Assembly: GCA_000934455.1 (NCBI GenBank) | Contig: KN884993.1 | Coordinates: forward strand, 37,602-101,601 | From: Apostichopus parvimensis | Taxonomy: Eukaryota; Echinodermata; Holothuroidea; Aspidochirotida; Stichopodidae | Reading direction: 5' to 3' | Length of the DNA: 64,000 bases | Shown: positions 59,401-64,000 of the stretch, piece by piece | How positions within the stretch are numbered: the stretch's first letter is position 1 | Layout: each line of letters opens with the position of its first letter | Notes under the pieces: model-generated | What the model was told of the DNA's origin: nothing | What the model saw: only the letters and a program-made list of their open reading frames with translations | The model's database searches: none | Translations under genes and position numbers: made by a program

Positions 59401-60998
59401 CACTATAGCACTGTCTTGAGTGTCTTTCCTTCCCTCCCCCCCCCTCCTCATCCACCCCCTCCTCAACACCCAAACTTACTGGTTTGGGTATTTACTTCCC
59501 TCCTCACTTACCTGTCTCCTGTATCTACAGACACCTATCTACCCCTTGCCTATTAACTGGTAACATTCTTGCACTGTTAATAGGCTAGGATAGATAGGTG
59601 TGCATAGCTTAGTGAGGAGATAGGTAAGTGAGTAGTGAAGTAAACTATAGATCATTATTTTTATCACTGAGCCAGAAGTTGGTGACCACAGTGCTGATGG
59701 TTTAAAGGGTCTTTGCTCAGAAAAAGAAGAAGGTATATAACAATATATAACAACATCTTAGAATGATTTCAGCTGTTTATATGTTGTTCAAAATATCCAT
59801 TTATCGTGTACCTGCAGTCACCCTTTAGGTAACTGTAAATATAACTTGCTTGTACCACAACAACCACACATACTGTACATATACATAATGCATGAAAAAT
59901 TTCACCCAGATCCATATCACATACTGCACAGCAAGCATACTGAAGCTTAGGGAAATACTAACAAGACTAGTTTAACACACTGTGTTACTCAGACCGTAGC
60001 TTCATTAGTGTCAGAGGAATAACATATGACGTCACGTTATCACAACTTTCGCTTTGTGCAATGTTCAAAATGAAAGGAAGGTGAATAAAATGCTAAAATA
60101 AACAGTGTAAAGCCTCAAAAGGTACTTGTAAAATATATCCCATCAAAATGTGAAGTATTTAATTCAAATTTGTTATCACGACTGTAATACTGCATGCTAA
60201 ATAATATCTCGTCAATTCCACTTCCTTATAAAACTTCCAGGGGGGCCTACTGTGTGAACAATAATAACAAATCGTTCTTTTTAACTTAACCGACCTTTGT
60301 TCCTTCAACAGACCCCCCTTGACAATACAAAGAAATATTCAGGGGTCTTTCCCTTTAAATTGAGTATCATCATTGACGCACCATGGTGCAGAGGTCAGGT
60401 ATAAGTCAGTTTTTTCTTTGCTCCAGAGCACTCTTTCAAACTTCTTTCGACTGGCTTGACGGCCGATTTAAGTCGTTAAAACTGGTCCCTTCCGCTTTTA
60501 CAAACCCCATTTAGTCATCACAGTCCTTCTCAAATTTTCACAGATCCAATGGACACCAAGATCGAAATAGGACAGCTGAGCGTGACAAAAATAATTTTCT
60601 AACTAGTATTAAATAAATCTAAATGAACCCTACCGAGTTGTTACCCCTCAGTCCCTTTTTTTTTAACCTTGGCATGCAGGTTAACCCATAGTCCAACTAA
60701 CCAAGGTTGCTTTTGCATGCAAGGGTGACCATGTTACCCCTCTCCCCTCCCTCTCCCCTCCCTTCCCCCTCCCTTCCCCCATCAAAAATTTTCAACTCTA
60801 GCAATTCAACTTCATATTCCATCCATTTGTATGATTAAATATATGTACAGACTTTAATAAACAGGGTCTTCAAGGGTGTGTAACATGAAATGTGATTTAT
60901 TCATGCTCTAACCTGATCTTGGTATTCATTTTTTTCTAAATTGCTGTCATCCAGTTTGTCCTTGTCCTTTTTGGGTGATTTTGATGGACTTCCTGGGC
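32156..60998 (-). CDS. ARHGEF7: Cool/PIX Rho guanine nucleotide exchange factor (ARHGEF6/7), 12 exons, 5' end outside
   Basis: PIX proteins bind PAK through SH3, activate Rac1/Cdc42 through DH-PH, bind GIT1/2, and trimerise through a C-terminal coiled coil at focal adhesions, centrosomes and synapses. Exons on the minus strand, 5' to 3': 60998-60913, 58663-58569, 56735-56517, 55915-55786, 55033-54974, 53151-53071, 51694-51548, 51128-50895, 49585-49297, 48053-47919, 39402-39309, 32330-32156. All have GT-AG borders and join in phase, giving about 580 codons and one stop. Matches to PIX include NILETDKEY, YCSNHP, ALTTGLYKPF, KYPNDLMELERH, VRKQKEIELDIM, MSGYIYQ, ILQVIEAYC, EDEKIIVEET and SLIDTVYALRDQV. 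The SH3 (and any CH) domain lies beyond the right edge. Vertebrates have two copies, so the symbol marks the family, not strict orthology to one paralogue. Neighbour: the CCCH gene, tail to tail. Confidence 0.95.
34276..34300. repeat. (AAAT)n microsatellite
   Basis: ATAAATAAATAAATAAATAA-type tetranucleotide run. It might mark the A-rich tail of a decayed retroposon, but no body is recognisable upstream. Confidence 0.8.
35586..35685. other. assembly gap (100 N)
   Basis: Exactly 100 N, the usual placeholder length. The real size is therefore unknown. Confidence 1.
36733..36746. promoter_or_regulatory. perfect X-box (RFX-type) palindrome
   Basis: GTTGCCCTGGTAAC matches GTNRCC-NN-RGYAAC at every position. 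It lies in the last PIX intron. RFX factors drive ciliary genes in animals. A single perfect site in 64 kb may be chance. Looser versions occur at 10780-10793 and 38638-38651. Confidence 0.35.
37824..37977 (-). CDS. candidate alternative PIX exon (terminal or cassette)
   Basis: On the minus strand an excellent acceptor (long pyrimidine-rich tract ending GTCTCTCAG) starts an open frame in the phase left by the exon at 39309: one base completing Lys, then VTPPPSSPLLKTLFGSWLNG, a Ser/Thr-rich stretch, and GRRPWHDK before TAA at 37824-37826. As a last exon it would give a PIX isoform ending after the KIIVEE block without the coiled coil. A donor-like GTAGGC after 37850 would leave phase 1, which does not fit the exon at 32330. 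The Ser/Pro-rich composition looks coding. The plus strand is also open here, so strand choice rests on the splice site and phase. Confidence 0.4.
38365..38555. repeat. 18-bp minisatellite, about 10 copies
   Basis: Units of AAAGCATACTTGGTAGAG with changes (AACTTGGTAGGG at the left edge) run head to tail within a PIX intron. They create spurious repetitive frames on the minus strand. Confidence 0.92.
39309..39402 (-). CDS. ARHGEF7: PIX exon: conserved KIIVEE block
   Basis: The acceptor CTCTTGTGGCGCAG precedes it and GTGAGT follows. With the carried A it encodes TNPPEGPHVYLAEDEKIIVE and ETRGNQTVVEE plus two bases (phase 2). Mammalian PIX has LPEEEKIIVEETKSNGQTVIEEK at this place, just before the coiled coil. 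The match is close over the whole exon. Confidence 0.95.
43820..43969. mobile_element. short element with 10-bp terminal inverted repeats (MITE-like)
   Basis: It begins GACCGAGGAC (43820-43829) and ends with the exact inverse GTCCTCGGTC (43960-43969). GTCCTCGG also occurs inside at 43849-43856 and 43881-43888. It is 150 bases long and has no coding capacity. I see no clear target-site duplication, so an imperfect palindrome of another origin is possible. Confidence 0.4.
45296..45735. repeat. G-rich, telomere-like minisatellite
   Basis: About 440 bases of 12-20-base units built from TTTAGGGGAAGGG and ATTAGGGGAAGGG. Runs of three or four G occur every few bases on the plus strand (C on the coding strand of PIX), so it has strong G-quadruplex potential. 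It is intronic. Confidence 0.92.
46426..46489 (+). repeat. decayed tRNA-like sequence (SINE or tRNA pseudogene)
   Basis: TAATGGTTAGGGTGTCC followed by GAATTATAAGC..GAGG and GAGTTCTGGATTTTCC resembles, in order, the A-box/D-arm (AGTGGTTAGAGCGTC), anticodon arm (TTATAAG loop) and T-arm/B-box (GGTTCGAATCC) of a tRNA. The stems pair poorly, so it is not a functional tRNA. Confidence 0.3.
47147..47517. mobile_element. complete non-autonomous hAT-superfamily DNA transposon
   Basis: It starts CAGGGGTGGGCAACC and ends GGCTGCCCACCCCAG, an inverted repeat with two mismatches. CAGGGGT-GGCAACC is the hallmark end of hAT elements (Charlie-like). It is flanked on both sides by the identical 8-bp target-site duplication GTTTAAAC (47139-47146 and 47518-47525), as hAT insertion requires. 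The 371-bp body has no transposase frame. Subterminal GGGCCGCATGTGGCCCGCGA is also typical of the group. The perfect duplication suggests a fairly recent insertion. Confidence 0.93.
47919..48053 (-). CDS. ARHGEF7: PIX exon: GIT-binding segment
   Basis: The acceptor CTTTCTGAAG precedes it and GTAAGT follows. It encodes DKPKAAAETPSFLRPERQEE, then DNKILQVIEAYCFSNGKRNT and IIHNA with one base left (phase 1). Mammalian PIX has EEDAQILKVIEAYCTSAKTRQTL here, the core of the helix that binds GIT proteins. It starts in phase 1, matching the previous exon. Confidence 0.95.
48375..48600. repeat. 121-bp direct duplication, 2 copies
   Basis: The block starting AAATTGCGGGCCCAC and running through CACTACATATA..CTAATGTTGAATAA is repeated with a spacing of about 121 bases and modest divergence. 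Confidence 0.9.
49160..49264. repeat. 23-bp C-rich minisatellite, about 4.5 copies
   Basis: AACCCCTCCCCCACACCACT-AAC is repeated nearly perfectly, ending 33 bases downstream (on the minus strand) of a PIX donor site. Confidence 0.93.
49297..49585 (-). CDS. ARHGEF7: PIX exon: Pro/Ser-rich region after the PH domain
   Basis: The acceptor TTCTCCTGAACAG precedes it and GTGAGC follows. It encodes 96 codons plus one base: ATKRELSPSTLSPRL, SLTPPSSPATLTSVGFRPSA, AVWSMKNPEKS and the basic end KKKPFQSTKRK. The region corresponds to the PIX linker whose LTP..., W-L and KRKPERK motifs precede the GIT-binding domain. Many SP and TP sites suggest kinase targets. It is the least conserved exon but is fixed by phase on both sides. 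Confidence 0.9.
49586..50894 (-). other. PIX intron
   Basis: Contains poly-C runs near 50139 and 50425. No gene is seen. Confidence 0.55.
50895..51128 (-). CDS. ARHGEF7: PIX exon: second half of PH domain and following linker
   Basis: The acceptor CTTGCAG precedes it and GTTAGG follows. It encodes HKFPIATVLANSLPDTETQL, GAFELSGPGMDQTTVTCSSL, then the C-terminal helix DREDMVEAIQAAQKVTGG and a VPPPIP stretch. It aligns with human GKLPTTGMTITKLEDSE..AFEISG..QQDLQEWVEHLQKQ. The Trp that is nearly invariant in the last PH helix appears to be Ala here. Confidence 0.95.
51129..51547 (-). other. PIX intron (419 nt)
   Basis: Short intron with a C-run near 51320 and a C-rich stretch near 51470. No other content noted. 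Confidence 0.6.
51548..51694 (-). CDS. ARHGEF7: PIX exon: first half of PH domain
   Basis: A (CT)n tract ending CTCCGCAG precedes it and GTAATA follows. Its 49 codons include SISNLGEIVKMIQ and RQELLILLFVTHLVVLHPTK, ending SMSGYIYQ. Human PIX has [24 protein letters not shown] here. It is phase 0 at both ends. Confidence 0.95.
51695..53070 (-). other. PIX intron with a 121-bp duplication
   Basis: Apart from the duplication at 52474-52695, it has repeated GCTATACTGAT motifs near 52940-52985. No exon seen. Confidence 0.55.
52474..52695. repeat. 121-bp direct duplication, 2 copies
   Basis: ACAGCCGATATGAGCATTTTA through TACTATAGGGATCTAGTTA recurs at a spacing of 121 bases (52474 and 52595) with few changes. 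Confidence 0.92.
53071..53151 (-). CDS. ARHGEF7: PIX exon: end of DH domain
   Basis: The acceptor GGTAATTTTCCAG precedes it and GTACGT follows. Its 27 codons, KNCQFVRKQKEIELDIMTGT and VQGWEGE, align with human [27 protein letters not shown], the helix linking DH to PH. It is phase 0 at both ends. Confidence 0.95.
53152..54973 (-). other. PIX intron with a long T-G homopolymer junction
   Basis: Contains 34 T followed directly by 11 G (53390-53434) and a poly-C run near 54113. No exon candidate. Confidence 0.55.
54974..55033 (-). CDS. ARHGEF7: PIX exon: DH domain, short 60-nt exon
   Basis: The acceptor TTTGTTTATAG precedes it and GTGAGT follows. Its 20 codons read VEHPDRINITTSISVYKDIC, matching the human EDYHTDRQDIQKSMAAFKNL region. 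It is phase 0 at both ends and much diverged, but position and phase are unambiguous. Confidence 0.88.
55034..55785 (-). other. PIX intron with a 100-bp duplication
   Basis: The segment starting GCAATCATATAAACTA is repeated 100 bases apart (55082 and 55182). The remainder has no recognised feature. Confidence 0.55.
55082..55258. repeat. 100-bp direct duplication, 2 copies
   Basis: Both copies contain GCAATCATATAAACTA, CACATATCTAAGTTTC and AACAGCATGGAA in order. The second lacks part of the middle. Confidence 0.85.
55786..55915 (-). CDS. ARHGEF7: PIX exon: DH domain CR3 region
   Basis: The acceptor CTACTGTCACAG precedes it and GTGAGT follows. It encodes EELSRYMEGKGSDIMALTTG and LYKPFRLTEKYPNDLMELER, then HTP. 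Human PIX reads [25 protein letters not shown]: the helix is clear, but the Arg of the P-x-x-R consensus appears one residue earlier here (KPFRLTEKY). Confidence 0.95.
56281..56345 (-). pseudogene. decayed copy of a DH exon 3' end (copy 1)
   Basis: On the minus strand it still reads LYSECYSIHPTTAVVLIK in the exon's frame, against IYSAYCSNHPKTAAVLTK in the real exon. There is no GT donor at the matching position (CCTTATGT), so it cannot splice like the parent exon. Confidence 0.75.
56382..56450 (-). pseudogene. decayed copy of a DH exon 3' end (copy 2)
   Basis: It reads LYSAYYSIHPTTAVVLTKCF on the minus strand. It is closer to copy 1 than to the exon (shared YSIHPTTAVVL), so one duplication was followed by a second. 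The donor position reads CTTTGATA, not GT-containing. Confidence 0.78.
56517..56735 (-). CDS. ARHGEF7: PIX exon: DH domain core
   Basis: The acceptor TAACATTTAG precedes it and GTAAGT follows. It completes Val and encodes LPATDQATLLCNLVELLKFQ, ETFSKNLEEVSNLAGRHRKV, GVCYMKASTEYKSIYSAYCS and NHPKTAAVLTKY with two bases left. It aligns with human ISYLMGNLEEICSFQQMLVQ through LTYCANHPSAVNVL. Confidence 0.95.
57123..57370. mobile_element. fold-back repeat (member 1)
   Basis: TCCTGTCTCCTATACATATGC at 57159-57179 is exactly inverted at 57323-57343, and the arms pair more loosely on both sides. The loop holds a C-rich stretch near 57230. The left end, CCAAAACTTGGTTTGGGTAT, is shared by relatives at 58.7-59.6 kb. 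It is non-coding. Confidence 0.65.
57455..57970. repeat. 34/35-bp minisatellite, about 14-15 copies
   Basis: AGGGATCAGTAATAGTACTA with GTAGTATTATAGCC or GTAGTATTCTAGCAC spacers. A block of 34-bp (ATAGCC) units sits inside 35-bp (CTAGCAC) units, so the middle was homogenised more recently. Confidence 0.95.
58569..58663 (-). CDS. ARHGEF7: PIX exon: start of DH domain
   Basis: The acceptor TTATCTCTCAACAG precedes it and GTAAGT follows. It encodes VLKNILETDKEYCVEMKRLI and QNYLTPLQTAG plus two bases. Human PIX reads [33 protein letters not shown]. The ILET..EY motif is the CR1 helix that contacts the GTPase switch I. Confidence 0.96.
58710..59345. repeat. three diverged relatives of the fold-back repeat
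   Basis: Segments opening with TTTGGGTATATTTAC (58712), TTTGGATATTTAC (58892) and TTTGGGTTTATTTAC (59159) are each followed by CACCTGT or ACCTGTCTCC. At least the first and third contain an inverted AGACAGG downstream. They are scrambled and degenerate. Confidence 0.5.
59465..59648. mobile_element. fold-back repeat (member 2), best preserved palindrome
   Basis: CTCACTTACCT (59503-59513) pairs with AGGTAAGTGAG (59622-59632). CACCTATCTA and GCCTATTAA in the left arm pair with TAGATAGGTG and TTAATAGGC in the right, around a centre near 59572. The arms are about 70 bases. No coding capacity. Confidence 0.7.
60913..60998 (-). CDS. ARHGEF7: PIX exon: linker between SH3 and DH
   Basis: The acceptor TCTCTTTTTACAG precedes it and GTTAGA follows. 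It encodes PGSPSKSPKKDKDKLDDSNL and EKNEYQDQ, and ends in phase 0 directly before VLKNILET. Human PIX has a Lys/Pro/Ser-rich linker (SGTLKSPPKG) and INKSYYNV at this place. It is the 5'-most exon I can support; the SH3 exons should lie to the right. Confidence 0.88.
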
Positions 60999-63900
60999 CT
61001 GTAAAAAGAGAGAAAGGCAACCAAAATTTAAATATTGTACGCAGACCGCCAAACTTAGAATGGTCTGAGTAAATATCAAGTATGACACTAACTTACCTGT
61101 CTTCTTCCAATAAAAACTTCAATTTTTAGGACAAAATACTGACTTTAGGACATTTACTACAAACTCTACGGCAATTCCCCTCTTGGGATGTAATTTCCCT
61201 CTTGGGATGAAATAAAGTTTTACTTACTTACTTACTTAATTCTTACTTCAGGGCGGTTCTAACTAACTCGTCTCCACTCGAAACTACAGTTGCATTCGGT
61301 TGCTAGGTGTTTTTAAATCTGTCCCTAATGAATTTAGTTCTTCAAATTTTGACATTTGCCACAATTATGTTGAAGTTTTCATCAGTTTTTGATAAGAGCA
61401 CTGACAAAGCATCACTTGATTTAATTATTTTTTTTAATTTCATGATTTTCATACATGCAAAATTTGTTGGATATATGTGTAGCGCCTGTGCTTTGCCTAA
61501 ACATTTTTTTTGGGGGGGTGGGAGGAACTGTCTAGAACAACAATTAATCACCATCATTTTTATCATGTATACAAGACTCTGGAGGTAAAATTACATATGT
61601 ATGCTCATTATGCTGTGACCACATATTACTGCATGTGTTGTAAATTTCCAATCTTAAAACTGCTGATGGTTACATTACTGTACCAGGATAAATAATCATT
61701 GCATTTTCAGTCTATAAATGCTACTTTTCAGTTTTTGTTCTGACTACATTTTAATGGTAAGATAACACAGAAAGATCTCTTCGGGATCCTGACAAAAGCA
61801 AACGGAACATTTTTCAAAACAGGAAGGATGGCTTTCTTTTTTTTTTAAATACAGCGAGCAGAAATAGTTTCCAGCTAGATAATCATTTTCACAGGATTAT
61901 TTACCCTTATATCATTCAATACCGTGTAATGTGATAGTCACACATAATTTGATAGCACCAGTTTCACTATATCGAAAGATATGAAACCATTTAGTCATGA
62001 TGGTGTAGCTTCATTTGTAGATTCTAAAAGGGAAAGACTATACTATAGATAATTTTATTTAAATGAGGATGGATGATATTCCATTTTTTACTTTTAAGTA
62101 TAACAAGCATGTAATGCTCCATGATCGGGTGTAACACAATCTTGATTGCATGTAATGCTCCCTGACACCAGGTGAAAGTGTGACAAGTGAGAAAGGGATA
62201 TTTGGTGGCAGTATAGTTCAATGCCAAATGCAATTGATGGACAAAGCATATATAGAGAATAAAGAGGTATCAATAGTTGAGCCTCCCAAATATGCTAAAG
62301 TCAAGTAATGGTCGCCCTCTTATCAAGTTCAACACGTAGTTCACCGCCACCTTCAAAGCAATTGATCAGGACTTTGATTGGAATCTCATAAGGATGTAAT
62401 TCATACCCTTGAGTACATTGCAATCCCTTGGGTTCACATTAAGGTCTGGCAACATTAACAAAAGCAGATGTCGGTATATTGCCGAGTCAATATCAGTTTC
62501 ATAACTGTGTATTAATGTATGTTATAAGGAAACAATTCACATCATTCCTCTCTCTCTCACATGTCACCAATCTAAAGACTGTAGAAATCTCACTGTCCTA
62601 TCCACCTAAACTACATGACAGGATATGCTTCAGCACTGCGCCCCCTATGCAGTGTCTCCCTTTCGGGACACTACCTTCTTTCTCACCCATCCCCCCCCCA
62701 CCCCCACAATTTTGTATGGAATTACTATAACACATACTATATGCATCATCAAAATTGAAGAATAGCATGTTTCTGCATGGTGTGGGCAAACTTCCCAAGC
62801 ATCCCAATCCTGCCTCCACCCGCAAAAACCCCACTCATGTAACTGCCCCTCCCCCTCCCCCTCCCTCCCCTCTTTTCTGACACATCCTCATTGATGTCAC
62901 AAACTGGATGATACATTAACTACTCTAAAAACATGAATAAATTAAATGCAAAAGGTGAATCGTCCTTGTTATTATAGGCCATTTATAAGCACACTGACGA
63001 GATATCTCTGAAGATGTGCTGCCTGAAAAGTGAAGCATTTTGAATACCGTTCATTGTTAGTATCTATAACCTGGTCTCCAGTCAATATACATACATGTAC
63101 ATAATTTCCATCTACTGATCCTATCCAACAAACAATTTTGGTAACATTTTATAATACTGTATCTCCATATCGCTCAGATTTTCTGAATCACTGCCAACTT
63201 CCTGTTAACCCACCCCTCATTTTTTTGTAGCAGAGATAAAACAGGAGTAAAGTAGTGTTGCAGTTAGTCAAGCAATCTGTTGAACAGTTGCAAGTTCCTT
63301 ATACTATCTATCAATGTTATTCAGGATTAGTATTTCTTAACCACTGTGTGGCAGTGAGTGGTACGATTGCAGTATATGACCTTTGGTGTGTATCATAAAA
63401 ACAACATGTAGTATTTATTACATACACACACACACACTGGCCAGTGTTCCTTGCCATCACTTGGACACTTGCTATTGTACACAAAAATATGTAATGACCA
63501 CAGATTTGTGGTAGTATACATGTACTGTCCTTGTGCATCTTATATCCGAGCAGAGCATCCATTCAGCTCTCTTAATACCAGTAAATATTGGCGAATTTTG
63601 CTGTTTTTTTATATATTTATATTTTATTTTTTATTTTGAAGGCCATCAATGCACGATGTCCACCCTTGTCTTTTGAACTGTACAAGAACCCCTGTATTTA
63701 TTGTAGTTTGCGTGCGCGCTACAATATTGGCATTACTGGCCAAGTGAATGATACCTACATGACTGGATGTTGAAACTTAAAGTTTCATATAGTCTCTTTA
63801 CATTTTCAGTTTCAGAGGCTAGATGCGCAGCCAACTTATTCCGAGTCTGTCACGGCACTCACAAGCGCCCTCACTTTGTAGGTACCTACATGACTATACT

Positions 63901-64000
63901 CCCTGGTGTGTTGTCCGCCCAAAAAAAATGACACCATGAACAACCAAAAAGTTCTTCCTACTACTGCAAGCACTCCAGGCATTTGCAGGCAAATACAGTT
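60999..64000 (-). other. PIX intron, upstream part
   Basis: I looked for an SH3 exon (ALYDY/GWW/FPSNYV-type coding) on the minus strand and saw none. Contains the retroposon-like tail at 61180-61235, (CA)n near 63422, and a short plus-strand open segment near 63808-63873. Confidence 0.5.
61180..61235. mobile_element. 3' tail of a LINE or SINE with a (TTAC)n end
   Basis: GGCAATTCCCCTCTTGGGAT, partly duplicated, followed by GAAATAAAGTTTTACTTACTTACTTACTTA, is the usual ending of CR1/RTE/L2-like non-LTR elements and their SINEs (CAATTTCCCTC..GGAT.AATAAAG plus a short tandem repeat). Only the tail is recognisable. Confidence 0.55.

Larger units (their letters stand above)
58664..60912 (-). other. 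PIX intron with related fold-back repeats
   Basis: Fold-back repeat relatives occupy 58.7-59.65 kb. The remainder (59.65-60.9 kb) has C-rich tracts near 60750 and nothing I recognise. Confidence 0.55.

Noticed and set aside
1-64000. CRISPR arrays, bacterial operons, rRNA genes, LTR or other viral-type elements
   Set aside because: I looked for spaced identical repeats, ribosome-binding sites, rRNA motifs and retroviral-type coding motifs and saw none; the tandem arrays have no unique spacers.

Overview
This is a stretch of animal nuclear DNA: AT-rich, with GT-AG introns of several hundred to several thousand bases, many minisatellites and homopolymer runs, transposon relics and two assembly gaps. 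Nothing in it looks bacterial or viral. One PIX-type RhoGEF (vertebrates have two, ARHGEF6 and ARHGEF7), a muscleblind-like zinc-finger gene beside it, and the protein divergence suggest an invertebrate, most likely a deuterostome such as an echinoderm. The species cannot be fixed from the sequence alone. The open reading frames of 60-168 codons scattered through the window are mostly chance; the real coding sequence lies in short exons that join in phase.

Left part (plus strand, about 2.5-20 kb): the 3' half of a CCCH zinc-finger RNA-binding protein gene of muscleblind (MBNL) architecture. Four well-supported exons (7361-7429, 10105-10267, 10978-11030, 11664-11751) and one possible exon (2559-2609) encode a Pro/Met/Gln-rich linker and one CCCH finger. 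The last of these can splice in the same phase to either of two terminal exons, 12945-13105 or 19855-20021. Each supplies its own version of the last finger, a different tail and a stop codon. The second terminal exon also has a strong upstream acceptor that would add 21 in-frame residues containing a basic KKKRKEK cluster.

Middle (about 20-32 kb): 3' UTR and intergenic DNA between two tail-to-tail genes, with no convincing gene. It holds poly(A) signals, a small minisatellite, a cluster of X-box-like palindromes and a 185-base gap.

Right part (minus strand, 61.0 down to 32.16 kb): twelve exons of a Cool/PIX RhoGEF (ARHGEF6/7), all joining in phase. They cover the end of the SH3-DH linker, the DH domain, the PH domain, the Pro/Ser-rich region, the GIT-binding segment, the conserved KIIVEE block and the C-terminal coiled coil with its stop. 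The SH3 domain and anything before it lie beyond the right edge. The introns hold a complete non-autonomous hAT element with an 8-bp target-site duplication, a short inverted-repeat element, a family of fold-back repeats, a LINE/SINE-type tail, several minisatellites, and two decayed copies of the 3' end of a DH exon. A good acceptor and a phase-compatible open frame at 37.8-38.0 kb suggest an alternative PIX C-terminus lacking the coiled coil.

The most interesting points are the duplicated alternative zinc-finger terminal exons with the optional basic insert, the candidate alternative PIX end, the exon relics, and the MBNL-PIX neighbourhood, which mirrors the MBNL2/ARHGEF7 and MBNL3/ARHGEF6 chromosome linkages of mammals.
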